Numbered from the stretch's first letter, positions 48,892 through 59,874 are shown. The stretch is DNA of 64,000 nt from Trichomonas vaginalis G3 (GCF_026262505.1 NC_067207.1:29852082-29916081); one strand, 5' to 3'. The notes: a model not told the origin generated them from the letters alone. Translations and numbers: made by a program.

Positions 48892-49252
48892 CTAATGTCC
48901 GCCTAGTCTCTTACGTTTCCTGTTGAGTTCCATGCATTCTTTAACTGGAGCTCATACATTCTATTTCTCCTCTGGTAGAAAACATATTCTGGGTCAACTC
49001 CTGTGTTCGCGTCATCTGCATAGAGTTGTTTATATCCCACTTCGGGTTTGTATAAAACTCTTTCCATCTCATATTTGCATACCATGGTGGTAAGCCTAAC
49101 GCAGCGTCATTTGACATGGCAGTTTGCATTTGTACATCTGTTGGCACTTGACCATAGTTTGCCATTGCAGTTTGTATTCTAACTTCATTTGGAATATTTT
49201 CTGGGTTTGGTTGTCCAGGTTGCTGTGCATTCGCTAAGTTCTGTGCGTCCAT
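48892..49252 (-). pseudogene. Maverick small structural-type protein, broken copy
   Basis: Counterpart of 15614-15976, with MDAQNLANAQQPGQPNPENI at the start and the TAMANYGQVPTDVQMQTAMS duplicate. About two breaks. Confidence 0.55.
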
Positions 49253-49275
49253 TTAATATTAGATAAAAATATCTC

Positions 49276-49407
49276 TTACGAGTACATATGCTGAACATTT
49301 GCTGGTATTGGTTCATCTTCATATTCTCTATATCTTTCTGCCACGTCAAATAAGTAAATGACACAATGGAAAAAACCTAAAACAAGTAGTCCTATTTCAA
49401 ACCACAT
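49276..49407 (-). CDS. Maverick 43-residue membrane protein
   Basis: Same whole frame as 16001-16132 (MWFEIGLLVLGFFHC and so on), including its overlap with the methyltransferase 3' end. Confidence 0.55.
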   Translation of the reverse strand: MWFEIGLLVLGFFHCVIYLFDVAERYREYEDEPIPANVQHMYS

Positions 49408-50209
49408 TTACTTACTAGTAAAATTTCTTTGTTATGACACTTTTCCGGTTTATAGGACCTCTCTCATATTCTATCTTGTCATATCTAAACTCATAGTCAT
49501 GTATGTCCTCTAACCATCTCATGACACTTTCCAAACCACTTTTATCGGATGTAAAGTAAAAGCATGGATGGTTATGTAAAACGTCTAAAGTTTCTAAAGA
49601 GTCTCTCAAAGTCCAGTCTACTTGGTATTGAAAATCCCATGTGTTATAGAACGGCGGGTCCACTATAAAGAAAACATTTTCCTTGTCTTTATATTTTTCA
49701 TACAACTCTGTCCAATGACATCTCACAAACTCTATACCCTCAATATATTTTTCTATGTTCTCTTTGAAAACATTTGTATAGTTAAGATATAAAACGTTTG
49801 ACATAAGTGTTTCAATGTCATGAACTCTTATAGCACCACTATATAATAGTCTAGAAGATATACTATCCCAGTCAATATACTCTGCTTTTTTCAAAACCTC
49901 TCTGACAGTATTTTTCTTATCTAATGGTATACGTTCCATCTTACCTATAGGTATCTTTTCTTTTAACTCTTTCAATATTTTGTTTGTGTCTGGTATATGT
50001 TTGAGACGGTTCGTATAGTTGTCGAAGTCATTGCATATAATCTTTGAGTCTGGGAATATTATATGGCACAAATGGGATATATAGAAACTTCCACCGAACA
50101 AATCTACAAATGTTAGACCATTCGGTAGTTTCTTAAGTTCTCTCAATAGAATATCTTTACATCTACTCTTATTTCCAAAGAAGGGTAACGGTGGTTTTGT
50201 AAAATTCAT
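49392..50209 (-). pseudogene. Maverick DNA adenine N6-methyltransferase (Dam/D12 class), broken copy
   Basis: Counterpart of 16117-16935. The PFFGNKSR, FVDLFGGSFYISHL and VFFIVDPPFYNTWDF motifs are intact, and the break (about one) is near the 3' end. The catalytic motif reads DPPF in both copies. Confidence 0.85.
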
Positions 50210-50508
50210 TTTATATATATAATAAAAATGTTTTTTCCTGAAAAGTGACAGAAAAGTGACAAAACATGAAAACTACTCGGTCAAAGGTCATATTTTCAGT
50301 AAGGACATATGGGGTAGAAAAGAGGTTAGAAAACGGGGTAGATATACCCTTCTACCCTAAAATATATTTTTATTGAATTCTGAGTAAAATTCTGAGTAAA
50401 ATGACAGATGTTTATATGACACTTTCTCCGGTTTATAGGACCTCTCTCATATTCTATCTTGTCATATCTAAACTCAAAGTCATGTATGTCCTCAAAACTT
50501 CATTTCTC
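50210..50508. repeat. Patchwork right subterminal region of copy 2
   Basis: The region is built from copies of internal sequence. Position 50291-50405 is the inverse of the spacer around 36777-36915, including the GGGTAG block. Position 50416-50495 repeats about 80 bp of the methyltransferase 3' end (49433-49514). The 25-bp tandem array that fills this place in copy 1 is missing. Confidence 0.85.
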
Positions 50509-50557
50509 CTAAACATCTTCGGGGCTAGAGGGCACGAAGTGCCTGGAAGCCCCACTA

Positions 50558-50596
<39 letters not shown>
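50509..50596. repeat. Right terminal repeat of copy 2 with T-run
   Basis: About 50 bp inverse to 26124-26174, with the same GGCACGAAGTGCC hairpin and ending CCCCACTACC, then a 37-base T-run (50560-50596). Confidence 0.92.
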
Positions 50597-50601
<5 letters not shown>

Positions 50602-50935
50602 TATGTTTAAATATGATTAAGAGTCTATATCTTCATTATTGAAAAAAGTCAACAACCCAAATCAAATATTCACCACATTAGATATTTGAATACTTTTTTT
50701 GAAAATTTGCGCATAAGATAGTATTGTATCATTGATTATATATTTCATAATATTGGTCGCCAATTCTTTGTTGTTATACCATTTTTAAAGCAAATATTAA
50801 AAATTGAATAGTTGTAAACTAAGGTAGTGATCCCTTAAAATCGCGGTATCGGCACTTTTAATAAAATTCTAGAATAATTATTAATACATGATTTTAGATT
50901 AGAAATTTCAAATTTATTTCAAATTTTAGCATAAA
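50597..50935. other. Transposon end and promoter region of the C2 gene
   Basis: The remainder of the TA-flanked element (inverted repeat at 50800-50835) and then about 100 bases of host sequence before the next gene. TCAAATTTTAG 12 bases before the ATG is only a poor initiator match. Confidence 0.5.
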
Positions 50936-53900
50936 ATGTTTCACATCGGATATAAATCAACACCTCATTTTTCTTTTATTCTAATTGAAAAGGTAGCATT
51001 TACTAAGAAAGTTGATGTACCTGTATTTGTCCGTGTGGAAAGGAAAAAATCATCAGCTGGTGTAATGAAAAAAGCATTTAACTCAGAAACTAAATTCCAG
51101 CTTGCAGACTCAAACAATATTGTCCAATTCAACAACGAATTTCAGATTCCTGTAACAATTTTCACAAAGAAAGGTGAAAAGCCTCAAAAGAAAGTTGTCG
51201 AAATTACCTGCTTGAGTGTTGCTTCTAAAAAGGAGCCAGAAAAAGTTGTTTGTACATGGAAATTTGATCTTGCTAATCTTGCCGATCCAAAAGATTCCTC
51301 TGTTCAAACATCACAAACAAAGTGCGATTTCGGTATCGCTACACTTTATATTAGAATCGTTTTAATTCCGGAAACAGACTATCCTGATGGTCCTCCAGAG
51401 AGCTATTTCTCATTTGTCACTTCCAAAGCTGAAGCACCCGAAATTGAGAACACTCTTCACAACGACGATCCTACAGATCTCAATGTCCAAGATGATGATG
51501 GAGATAGCGAGAATCAGCTTGTTCCAACCAAAAAGAAGAGGAAACAAAAAGATGACAAATCTAAGGAAGGCGAAGGCGATAAAAAGAAACATCATCACAA
51601 GGATAAGTCTGTTACCGAGGAAGGTGAAGAAAAGGAAAAGAAGAAACATAGGAAATCTAAAGCAGATGGAAATAATGAAGATGAAACTACTGAAAAGAAG
51701 CATCGGAAATCAAAGGCCGGAGAAGGAGAAGACAAAGAAAAGAAGCATCATCACCACAAATCAAAGAATGAAGATGGAGAAGAAAAAGAAAAGAAACATT
51801 GCTCATCAAAGGCTGGAGCGGGAGAAGAGAAGGAGAAAAAGCATCATCATAAATCTAAAAATGAAGATTCTCAATTACAAGAACCAACTGAAGCTGAAAA
51901 AGAAGAATCGAATAAAGATACTAAAGTAGAAGTCAAATACATAGCAGTTCCAATGCCTCCACCACCTTCAAACAAGCCACCACCACCGAAGAAGGCTGCG
52001 CAATCCGAAAACGGCGAAGAAGCCGAGAAACAAGAAGAATCACCGAATGAAGTTGAACAAAAACAAGAAGAAGTCAAACCAGAAGAATCTCCAAAGGTTG
52101 AAGAACCAAAGAAGGAAGAGCCGAAACAAGAAGAAGTTAAATCTGAAGAAATTCAGAAGAATGAAGAACCGAAATCAGAAGAAACGAAGAAAGAGGAAGC
52201 TCCAAAGGCTGAAGAACAAAAGAAGGAAGAAGAACCGAAGAAGGAAGAGGCCAAATCTGATGATGAGAAAATCGAAGAAATCGAAGTTGTCGGAGAAAAG
52301 AAGAAACATCATCGTAAATCCAAAGCTGAAGAACCATCTGAAGAAAACAAAGAAGATTCTTCCAAACTTATTAATGAAGAAGAAGAAAAACGTAAGCAAG
52401 AAGTGGAAGAAAAGAAACGATTAGAAGAAGAACAAAGACAAAAAGAAGAGGAAGAAAAGAAGAAAGCTGAAGAAGAAGAGAAGCGTAAACAAGAGGAAGA
52501 AGAAAAGCGTAAGAAAGAAGAGGAAGAAAGGCTCAAACAAGAGGAAGAAGAAAGATTGAAGAAAGAACAAGAAGAAAAAGCTAAACAAGAAGAGGAAGAA
52601 AAGAAGAAAGCTGAAGAAGAAGAAAAGCGTAAGAAAGAAGAGGAAGAAAGACTTAAATTGGAAGAAGAAGAAAGACTCAAACAAGAGGAAGAAGAAAAGA
52701 AGAGATTAGAAGAAGAACAAAAGAAGAAAGAAGAGGAAGAAAGGAAACAAAAGGAAGAAGAAGAGAGAATTAAGAAAGAGGAAGAAGAGAAGAAGAAACA
52801 AGAAGAAATTGTTGCTGCAGTTGAAGTTAAAGTTGAAGAGAAAGAGAAGAAATCTTCTTCAAGTTCGTCATCTAGTTCTAGTTCAAGTGATGACGATGAA
52901 GCACTTATGAAACTCGCTGAAGAACAAGGAATCAACGATGAACCAGATGAGAAAGCTGAGGAAGAGTTGAAGAAACTTGCTGAGGAAGAAGAAAATCACG
53001 AAGAAAACGAAATCAATCTCGACGAAGAAGTCGAAACTGAGGATAAACTCAAGCAAGAAGAAGAAGAAAGAAAGAGAAAAGAAGAGGAAGAAAAGGCAGA
53101 ACAAGAGAGAATCAAGAGAGAAGAAGAAGAAAGACTCAGACAAGAAGAAGAAAAGAAGAGATTGGAAGAAGAAGAAAGACTCAGACAAGAAGAGGAAGAA
53201 AGGAAGAAGAAAGAAGAGGAAGAGCTTAAACTTCTTGAAGAAAAGAAGAAAGCTGAAGAAGAAGAACAAAAGAGATTGGAAGAAGAAAAACGCAAGCAAG
53301 AAGAGGAAGAAAAGAAGAAAGCTGAAGAAGAACAAAGACAAAAGGAAGAAGAAGAAAAGCGTAAACAAGAGGAAGAAGAAAGACTTCGTTTGGAGGAAGA
53401 AGAAAAGAAGAGATTGGAAGAAGAAAAGAAGAAAGCTGAAGAAGAGGAAAAGCGTAAACAAGAAGAGGCAGAAAGACTCAAACAAGAGGAAGAAGAAAGA
53501 ATTCTTTTGGAAGAAGAACAAAAACAGAAAGAAGAGGAAGAAAAGAAGAAGGCGAAGAAGTCTTCTTCATCTTCATCTTCTTCTTCTTCCGATGACGAAG
53601 AAGAAAAAGCCAAACTTGCTGTCGCCGCTGTTGCAACTGTTGCTTCTGCATCCATCTACGCAGAAAGTATCATGGATGAAGAAGACAAACCACAGCAACA
53701 ATACAACGATTCCATCATGGATGAAGAAGACAACAAACAAGAAGAGAAGAAATACAGTGATTCCATTATGGATGAAGATGAAAAAGAAGTCAAAAAGAGT
53801 TCAAGTTACAGCTCATCAAACGAAGAAGATGATGAAGCATTACTTGCAAAACTCGCAGGAGAAAACGCCAGCGAATCCAATGCAGAAGATGACGCAGCGT

Positions 53901-54976
53901 TGGAAAGACTCGCAAACGAAATGGGAGTTGAATCAGAGGAAGAAATCCAGAACAGAATAATCTTCAAGGAAAAGATGTCGAAGATCTTTACTGCTCATGA
54001 TAGAAACCTCTTAGACATCGCTCTCAAGTTCTGTGGAACAGAAATCAGTTACATCTGCTTCAGATATGTCGCGTTTCCAACAAACAGAAACTTCAATTTC
54101 ACTGACAGAATGATTGATCCATTGACAAGGTACAGAATCTTCGAATTCACGTCCCTTACGAAAGAAGACGTCAACTCCATGTTCAAACCTGTTTTGATGT
54201 CAATCAAATACGCTGTTTCCTCTGATACAGACTTAGATGGCGCTTTAGGTTTGTTGTCAACAATCATCAATTTCGGATTGCAATTGCAGATGATTGCTGG
54301 CCCTTATACATCAACACACTTTGATGTAATTAAGAAGATTGAAGAGTACATCAGTACATTAATGAATGTATTGATGCAGAAGCTGTTTTCTAGCATCGGA
54401 ACATGTATAATGTGTGATGGAGAAAACATTACTTTCGATGAAGAATCAAACAAGAAATTAAAGGAAACTTCAAAGGTTTTCAAAGAATCAATCGAAAAAT
54501 ATTCTATTCCTGAAGAAGTTGTCCAATCAATTGTCGTATCTTGCGCACATTATTTCGCTGCAATCATCTTCAACGTCATCGTCTCGACATCAGAGAAATT
54601 CAAGGCTGAAAACATCATTTCTTTGCTTCAAAAATTGAGAGAAATTCAGTCTCTTTTTGTTTGTTTACCAAGTAATTTCCCTGAAGCTTTCGATTCTATT
54701 TTGAGGCTTATTACTATTGTACAGAGCCTTGAGGCAGGAACAACACTCCAGAGAATGAAAGTTGATGCTCCTTTGTGGAGATCTGTCGCAGAAAGAATGG
54801 AACATCCTGTTCTCCCTGACGGAGCAACTTTGGATGATATTTCACCACCAACACCAAGAGCTAAACTCCAAAAGCCTGTTAAACAGATGGACTCACAATT
54901 CTCTTACGAATGGCTGTTTACTACATCAGCTACAAATAACTATGATGAAGGAGATTCATCAGAATCGGATGAGTAA
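50936..54976 (+). CDS. Host C2 (NT-C2) domain protein with Lys/Glu coiled coil and helical C-terminus
   Basis: This 1346-residue protein starts MFHIGYKSTPHFSFILIEKV. Residues 1-150 form an N-terminal C2 domain of the EEIG1/EHBP1 type (VPVFVRVERKKSSAGVMKKA, VVCTWKFDLANLADPKDSS, ATLYIRIVLIP), expected to bind membrane. Residues 195-320 hold KKHHHHKSK repeats. From 440 to 910 it is mostly Glu/Lys/Arg coiled coil broken by poly-Ser/Asp patches, with three SIMDEED repeats near 905-945. From about 1000 to 1290 there is a folded helical region resembling trichomonad DIL-like C-termini. Likely a membrane-to-cytoskeleton linker, which is inference. Intact. Confidence 0.85.
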   Translation: MFHIGYKSTPHFSFILIEKVAFTKKVDVPVFVRVERKKSSAGVMKKAFNSETKFQLADSNNIVQFNNEFQIPVTIFTKKGEKPQKKVVEITCLSVASKKEPEKVVCTWKFDLANLADPKDSSVQTSQTKCDFGIATLYIRIVLIPETDYPDGPPESYFSFVTSKAEAPEIENTLHNDDPTDLNVQDDDGDSENQLVPTKKKRKQKDDKSKEGEGDKKKHHHKDKSVTEEGEEKEKKKHRKSKADGNNEDETTEKKHRKSKAGEGEDKEKKHHHHKSKNEDGEEKEKKHCSSKAGAGEEKEKKHHHKSKNEDSQLQEPTEAEKEESNKDTKVEVKYIAVPMPPPPSNKPPPPKKAAQSENGEEAEKQEESPNEVEQKQEEVKPEESPKVEEPKKEEPKQEEVKSEEIQKNEEPKSEETKKEEAPKAEEQKKEEEPKKEEAKSDDEKIEEIEVVGEKKKHHRKSKAEEPSEENKEDSSKLINEEEEKRKQEVEEKKRLEEEQRQKEEEEKKKAEEEEKRKQEEEEKRKKEEEERLKQEEEERLKKEQEEKAKQEEEEKKKAEEEEKRKKEEEERLKLEEEERLKQEEEEKKRLEEEQKKKEEEERKQKEEEERIKKEEEEKKKQEEIVAAVEVKVEEKEKKSSSSSSSSSSSSDDDEALMKLAEEQGINDEPDEKAEEELKKLAEEEENHEENEINLDEEVETEDKLKQEEEERKRKEEEEKAEQERIKREEEERLRQEEEKKRLEEEERLRQEEEERKKKEEEELKLLEEKKKAEEEEQKRLEEEKRKQEEEEKKKAEEEQRQKEEEEKRKQEEEERLRLEEEEKKRLEEEKKKAEEEEKRKQEEAERLKQEEEERILLEEEQKQKEEEEKKKAKKSSSSSSSSSSDDEEEKAKLAVAAVATVASASIYAESIMDEEDKPQQQYNDSIMDEEDNKQEEKKYSDSIMDEDEKEVKKSSSYSSSNEEDDEALLAKLAGENASESNAEDDAALERLANEMGVESEEEIQNRIIFKEKMSKIFTAHDRNLLDIALKFCGTEISYICFRYVAFPTNRNFNFTDRMIDPLTRYRIFEFTSLTKEDVNSMFKPVLMSIKYAVSSDTDLDGALGLLSTIINFGLQLQMIAGPYTSTHFDVIKKIEEYISTLMNVLMQKLFSSIGTCIMCDGENITFDEESNKKLKETSKVFKESIEKYSIPEEVVQSIVVSCAHYFAAIIFNVIVSTSEKFKAENIISLLQKLREIQSLFVCLPSNFPEAFDSILRLITIVQSLEAGTTLQRMKVDAPLWRSVAERMEHPVLPDGATLDDISPPTPRAKLQKPVKQMDSQFSYEWLFTTSATNNYDEGDSSESDE

Positions 54977-55506
54977 TTTTTATTTTTTTGAATAAACTAT
55001 ATTTTTATTATTTTAAATTTTACTTTAGTTTGTTTTTCTTTTCAATGTTTGAACTTTCTAATATTTGATATTAATCTCATTTTCATTGTTTAGGCATCCA
55101 TAACCTTCATGCCACATATCTGAGAGATTCTTGCTGAAATTTCTTGTTTGTGAATGACAATTCAGATTAGAAATGATTGTTGTCTCAAAAAGATTGTTCC
55201 TTTTTTTCATTGAGATATACTTGTTATTTTTCAGTCAAATATACATGTGTTCATATGAGTACATATTTCTTTAGGAAATTTCATGTAAATCTTTTTAGAC
55301 GACAAGAGAGAAATGGTTTAACCTTCAGACAAAATGAGGTTTTACTGAAAATTGAGAAGTGCTCATTGAACCTTAACATCATATACAAAATGTAATTTTC
55401 ACAATAAAATACAATTGTGACTTGAGTATTCTAGCAGTTACTCAAATAAAACCTGTATTCGTCAAAAAAAAATCTGAAGAAAAAAAAAATAATTATGGTT
55501 ATAAAT
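54977..55506. other. Intergenic host DNA with target duplication
   Basis: 3' flank of the C2 gene. Ends in TTATAAAT (55499-55506), the left copy of the target duplication. No gene is supported. Confidence 0.6.
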
Positions 55507-55562
55507 AAAGGTAGTCTCACGAAAATACGTTATTTTCCCGATGCCTTGGAAGCAGCTTTGCA

Positions 55563-55581
55563 GGTTACCCGTAAGGTAACC
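55563..55581. repeat. Short hairpin
   Basis: GGTTACC-CGTAA-GGTAACC, a perfect 7-bp stem about 40 bases inside the left end of the 4.9-kb element. Confidence 0.6.
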
Positions 55582-56176
55582 AGTAGAAGTTTCTGAGCAA
55601 GGATGAAGAAGATTAAAGAGCCTTTTTATTGCAAACGCTATATTTGTAAGTGTCTTTGTAGAACTTCTCATAAATTCAAAGATTTCCAAAAACGAATTTT
55701 TCGATTTTGATATAATAAATGATATTTAAACAAATTATAGATGTGTTTGCAATTAAAAAAATCCGAGTTAACTACAATATCTTCAATTTTTGTCGTTCAC
55801 TTTTTCATGTCATACTGATAGCAAGAATACTCACCCAATTTGGTTACACTTCATGATAGTTTGAAGTAAAAAAATGCCACAGTTTTTTTTATTTGATATC
55901 GTTATCTAAATTTTGTACAGAAATGAAATAAATTATAATATGAAACGTGTGTTATTATGCTTGTTGGGAAACAATCCAATACTTATGTCTGAATGAAATG
56001 ATTATTTCTACGAGATTTTGCATATTCAGCTAATAATGCTATCAAAATCAAATAACAATAAAAAGTTATTTTGTACATAATGTAACTTAATCTTTAATAC
56101 TATATAGAACTTCGAAATACGACTAAAAGGTGCGAGTTACGCGGTTAAATACCTTTTTTTCGATCGAAACTTGAAA

Positions 56177-56218
56177 GTGAGGATAACTCAATGGGTAGGG
56201 GTATGGGTTCGACTTTTT
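56177..56218 (+). other. tRNA-like fragment
   Basis: GGATAACTCAATGGGTAG resembles an A box/D arm and GGGTTCGACTTTT a B box/T loop, only about 12 bases apart, so an anticodon arm is missing. Likely a tRNA-derived relic. Confidence 0.3.
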
Positions 56219-57159
56219 CTATTGGGCAACTATTTTTTCTTTTCATTGTTTCAGCATTTTTTTATGCGATTATGCATAATTATTTGATTTCCTATATATT
56301 CAATAATAAATTTGTTCCGAACTCTTAACAAATAAATAAATTTTTAGAATATTTAAATTTATAGCTCCCTACATTAATATAAAGTGTTCGAATAGTTCAT
56401 ATATAGTTTCTTTAAAATAATTTGTTTCATTTTAAATTGGTTTGGCACAATGCTTGACATAACATGCACAAAGCTATGCCATTTTAAAATATGTATATCA
56501 ATCAAGCCGATTAAGTCCATCCTAAACGAAAATCATCGATACTCATGAATTTATGATAGTCGTTCTTGATATAATTGCGCGTTTTAAAAAATGCTTACTT
56601 TTGAACACAGAACTTATCTATCCATATTTATCAATGAAAGTTTATAAGATGCATTAATGACAAAACCTTACTTTATCAATTATAATCTTATCGTAAATTT
56701 CAAACTACAATACTGTGGGGCAAATATTAAATAACCACTATGTTGCGGATTTTATGTAAGTCTGCAAACTGTAAAATGTAATTAAACACAAATAAAAAAA
56801 AAATGTAAATTTTAATCGAGAAATTTAGCAATCTTGAAAGCCTTGATCGGCATCTTTTACAAGATGTCAGTAATGCATATTCAATAACTATGAAAATCTA
56901 GCCAAGCATGGATTTTTTTCGAAAAAAAATTGTATTAAATTTCATTTTTCATTCTTTATACAAGTTTTAACCTTTGGTGCAATTATATCCTATCGCAAAT
57001 GCATTATTGACGTTATTACTTGGATACTTCTTCATAACGCTAAATCTTCAAATTAGTTATGTATTTGTTACTAATAGAAGTTGGAAAGGTATTAAAAAAG
57101 GAAATGTTAATAAATATACATGTTTAATTAAAAAACAAACAAGAATAAATTAAATAATT

Positions 57160-57384
57160 TTATTTCTTAGGAAAGTCTAAGTTTTGTAATAGATAAATTG
57201 CTTTTTGTGTCTCTTCTTCATCAATTTCTGGATGTTGATTCTCAGGTGGCGGACTAATTAAAACATCATGGGCAATATCAAACCATTGTTTTAGTTCGTT
57301 GGCAGAAGGAAAATGATCTTCTTGTATTGGCGTTATTAATGATTGAAAATCATCAGTTGATTCTGCATTTTGGGAATTTTCCAA
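57160..57384 (-). pseudogene. Possible host gene remnant
   Basis: The open frame reads ENSQNAESTDDFQSLITPIQ, then ELKQWFDIAHDVLISPPPEN and KAIYLLQNLDFPKK, a plausible acidic C-terminal protein segment. It has no in-frame ATG before an upstream stop. An ATG in another frame lies about 55 bases upstream, which would fit a decayed gene. It lies inside the 4.9-kb element. Confidence 0.35.
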
Positions 57385-58136
57385 ATTTTCATTTGGAAAA
57401 TTTGAATTTTGAGATATTGTTTAAGCACTCAGATCTCATTTTTAAAATATCTGCACCAAATTCTTACATCTGATAATTTTCATGTGTAACCAATGTTTCC
57501 CAATCCATTTGCCATACCCTACTAATCGCAAATTCATTCCCTTTAATTTTGTATTAAATTTAAATTCCAATCTTAATTTCTACATTATTTATGCTAACCC
57601 TTTAAATTTTGTTCTTATTTATTCACCCTCAGATACAAATTTATTTAGAATGTATTCCTCTGAGGTCTATATTTGTATTCGAAAATAAAATCTTTAAAAC
57701 TCTCTAAGTTATCATTTTCTCTTCAGATATCTAATATTTTTCTAATGACATAACTACTTTGGACGCATATCCAAATTCCAAAAAAAATATGGAAAAAATA
57801 AAAATGAAATTGAAAAATACAATTTTTGATATGTAAAAAGAGATTTTGAAAAAAATTGGGAAAAAGAGTATCTAATAAAATTGTTTGAGATCTATGTAGA
57901 CATAGTTTTTACATTAAAAAATCAATAATATTGAAATTGATCTGAATATATCTTTTTTTTTTAAGTTTGAATGCATTAATCTCAAAGCATTTGATAAAAT
58001 ACTGGTTTTATTTCAAAATTCTAAATAATTTGTAATTAGATCTTTATGATGTAATTTAATTTTAAACAAGTACAGATAAAGAGAATCATAATAAAGGTGA
58101 TCTATATTGCTTAAGTAAAATTGAGTATAATAGATC
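57385..58136. other. AT-rich interior of the 4.9-kb element
   Basis: No supported gene. A 68-codon frame at 57482-57688 has no distinguishing feature. Many short A and T runs. Confidence 0.5.
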
Positions 58137-58694
58137 GATCTTAGCAACAAGATCTGAGGAAGTAGATTTGAGAGTCGAGAGTTTAGATCTTAGCAACAAG
58201 ATCTGAGGAAATAGATTTGAGAGTCGAGAGTTTAGATCTTAGCAACAAGATCTGAGGAAGTAGATTTGAGAGTCAGACAAGATCTGAGGAAGTAGATTTG
58301 AGAGTCGAGAGTTTGGATCTTAGCAACAAGATCTGAGGAAGTAGATCTTAGCAACAAGATCTGAGGAAGTAGATCTTAGCAGATCTGAGGAAGTAGATTT
58401 GAGAGTCGAGAGTTTGGATCTTAGAAACAAGATCTGAGGAAGTAGATTTGAGAGTCGAGAGTTTAGATCTTAGCAACAAGATCTGAGGAAGTAGATCTTA
58501 GCAACAAGATCTGAGGAAGTAGATTTGAGAGTCGAGAGTTTAGATCTTAGCAACAAGATCTGAGGAAGTAGATCTTAGCAACAAGATCTGAGGAAGTAGA
58601 TCTTGCAGATCTGAGGAAGTAGATCTTAGCAACAATATCTGAGGAAATAGATTTGAGAGTCGAGAGTTTGGATCTTAGCAACTAGATCTGAGAG
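58137..58694. repeat. 49-bp minisatellite of two alternating modules
   Basis: Module A (28 bp) begins GATCTTAGCAACAAGATCTG and module B (21 bp) is GATTTGAGAGTCGAGAGTTT plus A. The array alternates AB, AAB, AAAB and truncated forms, so it grew by unequal exchange at two scales. Module A contains a GATCTT/AAGATC inverted repeat. Confidence 0.92.
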
Positions 58695-59874
58695 TTTTAT
58701 CATTTCCGGCATATTGGGCCGAAAAGGAGTGATCCGCGTAAGTATGAAAAAAAGTGAATTTTGTTGTATGGTGTTTTTTATTATATCCGTTTCTCTCACA
58801 ATTTTCAATAAATATTATTGTTCAAACGGAAATATAAATAAACAATTCAAAAATAAAAATGTAAATGTAAATTGAAAATGTATTATAAACATGCTAAAAA
58901 GCGTATATTTTAAACTTAAAGGAAAAATGAAATTCGTAAAAATGAGCATGATGTTTGATAAGGGAGTTTTAATTTTTTTTTCAAAAAAATTAAGGAACTT
59001 AAATTGAGATTATCAGGCTATGTAGTGGGTATTTTTACGATCTGACTGCAGAAATCGAATCAGCGAGACCCGAAGATTCATATTCCGCCGGAAAAATAGG
59101 GTTTCGAGGCGTAGATAGGGATAAAAAGATGCTTTAAGAAGATCTCAGTAGAAATATGGTTTATAAGAGGATATAGGTCAGGATATAAGATTATGAAAAT
59201 TGAAGAAGTGAATTATCAAGATGTATTTATGAGTAAACTATATTGTTTTAAGCTATCTAAATCTGTTTTGATATAAATTAAAGCGTATACTTATGCAAAA
59301 TGCGAAATTTAAATTAATACTTTTTTTTGCTATTTGGACACAAAGCTAACAATCCATCCAATAAATGACGTATACCTAGCGAGATGAAGCATTTTAACAT
59401 GAAAGACAAGAAAATCTGATTACTTGTGTTGAAAGTTTCTGTATTTCGTCTTCTTCCAAACACAGCGTTCAGATGCAGAAGAAAATGCAGCCGTAATGAC
59501 GCAAAAAGACACTAAAATAAATTGGAGAATTTCTGTAAAGTTTTTACTGAGCTTTGTTATTGAACCCGAATTTGTTGCTGAGTGACAGGATATTAAATCT
59601 ACGACATTCATGAGTAATTGTTATCAATTTGTCAATAAATTATGTTGAAGATGGTTTAAATGTCTTCGAAGGCATGAAATTAGATCCTAAATCTGTTTGA
59701 GTTAATAAAAGAGAACAAATGTTGAAAGAGTTGTCATATTGCCTACAAAATTTTCAAACATTTGCATTGAGACAATGTGAAAAAATGATGTCCAAAATAC
59801 CTTTACTAAAATATTTTTAATTTGAATCATAACAAGGAAAAACAATAATGGCAGAATAAGAAAAAAAAACAAAG
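58695..59874. other. Interior of the 4.9-kb element
   Basis: No supported gene. A GGCATATTGGGCC/GGAGTGATCCGCG stretch at 58709-58738 is richer in G+C than its surroundings, without clear meaning. Confidence 0.5.

Larger units (their letters stand above)
26081..50596 (+). mobile_element. Maverick/Polinton copy 2, full length
   Basis: This element runs end to end: A-run (26081-26123), terminal repeat starting GGTAGTGGGG, capsid genes, helicase, packaging ATPase, family B polymerase, integrase, fibre and methyltransferase genes, then the inverse terminal repeat ending CCCCACTACC and a T-run (50560-50596). AACAA occurs directly outside both tails and may be the target duplication, though the tails blur the boundary. 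Length is about 24.5 kb. It is young, differing from copy 1 by a few percent in shared parts, and broken (fifteen or more breaks, many in the left block). No maturation protease was recognised. Confidence 0.95.
24689..50835. mobile_element. TA-flanked TIR element (mariner-like ends), interrupted by Maverick copy 2
   Basis: Position 24689-24724 and the inverse of 50800-50835 match at 33 of 36 bases. The ends begin AGGGATCAC and include TTAGTTTACAACTATTCAAT. Both copies are flanked directly by TA (24687-24688 and 50836-50837), the target duplication of Tc1/mariner-type transposons, and similarity stops there. Without the nested Maverick (26081-50596) the element would be about 1.6 kb. It has no transposase frame and carries a hairpin-rich satellite, so it would be non-autonomous. 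Superfamily assignment rests only on TA and terminal inverted repeats. Confidence 0.6.

Noticed and set aside
52309-53655. Long Ser/Phe-rich antisense frames
   Set aside because: These are complements of GAA/AAG-rich coiled-coil codons of the 50936-54976 gene.
55462-55689. 75-codon minus-strand frame
   Set aside because: It crosses the left end and target duplication of the 4.9-kb element, so it is not a gene.
58137-58694. CRISPR-like repeat/spacer alternation
   Set aside because: Modules A and B are both repeated sequences, so this is a two-module minisatellite.
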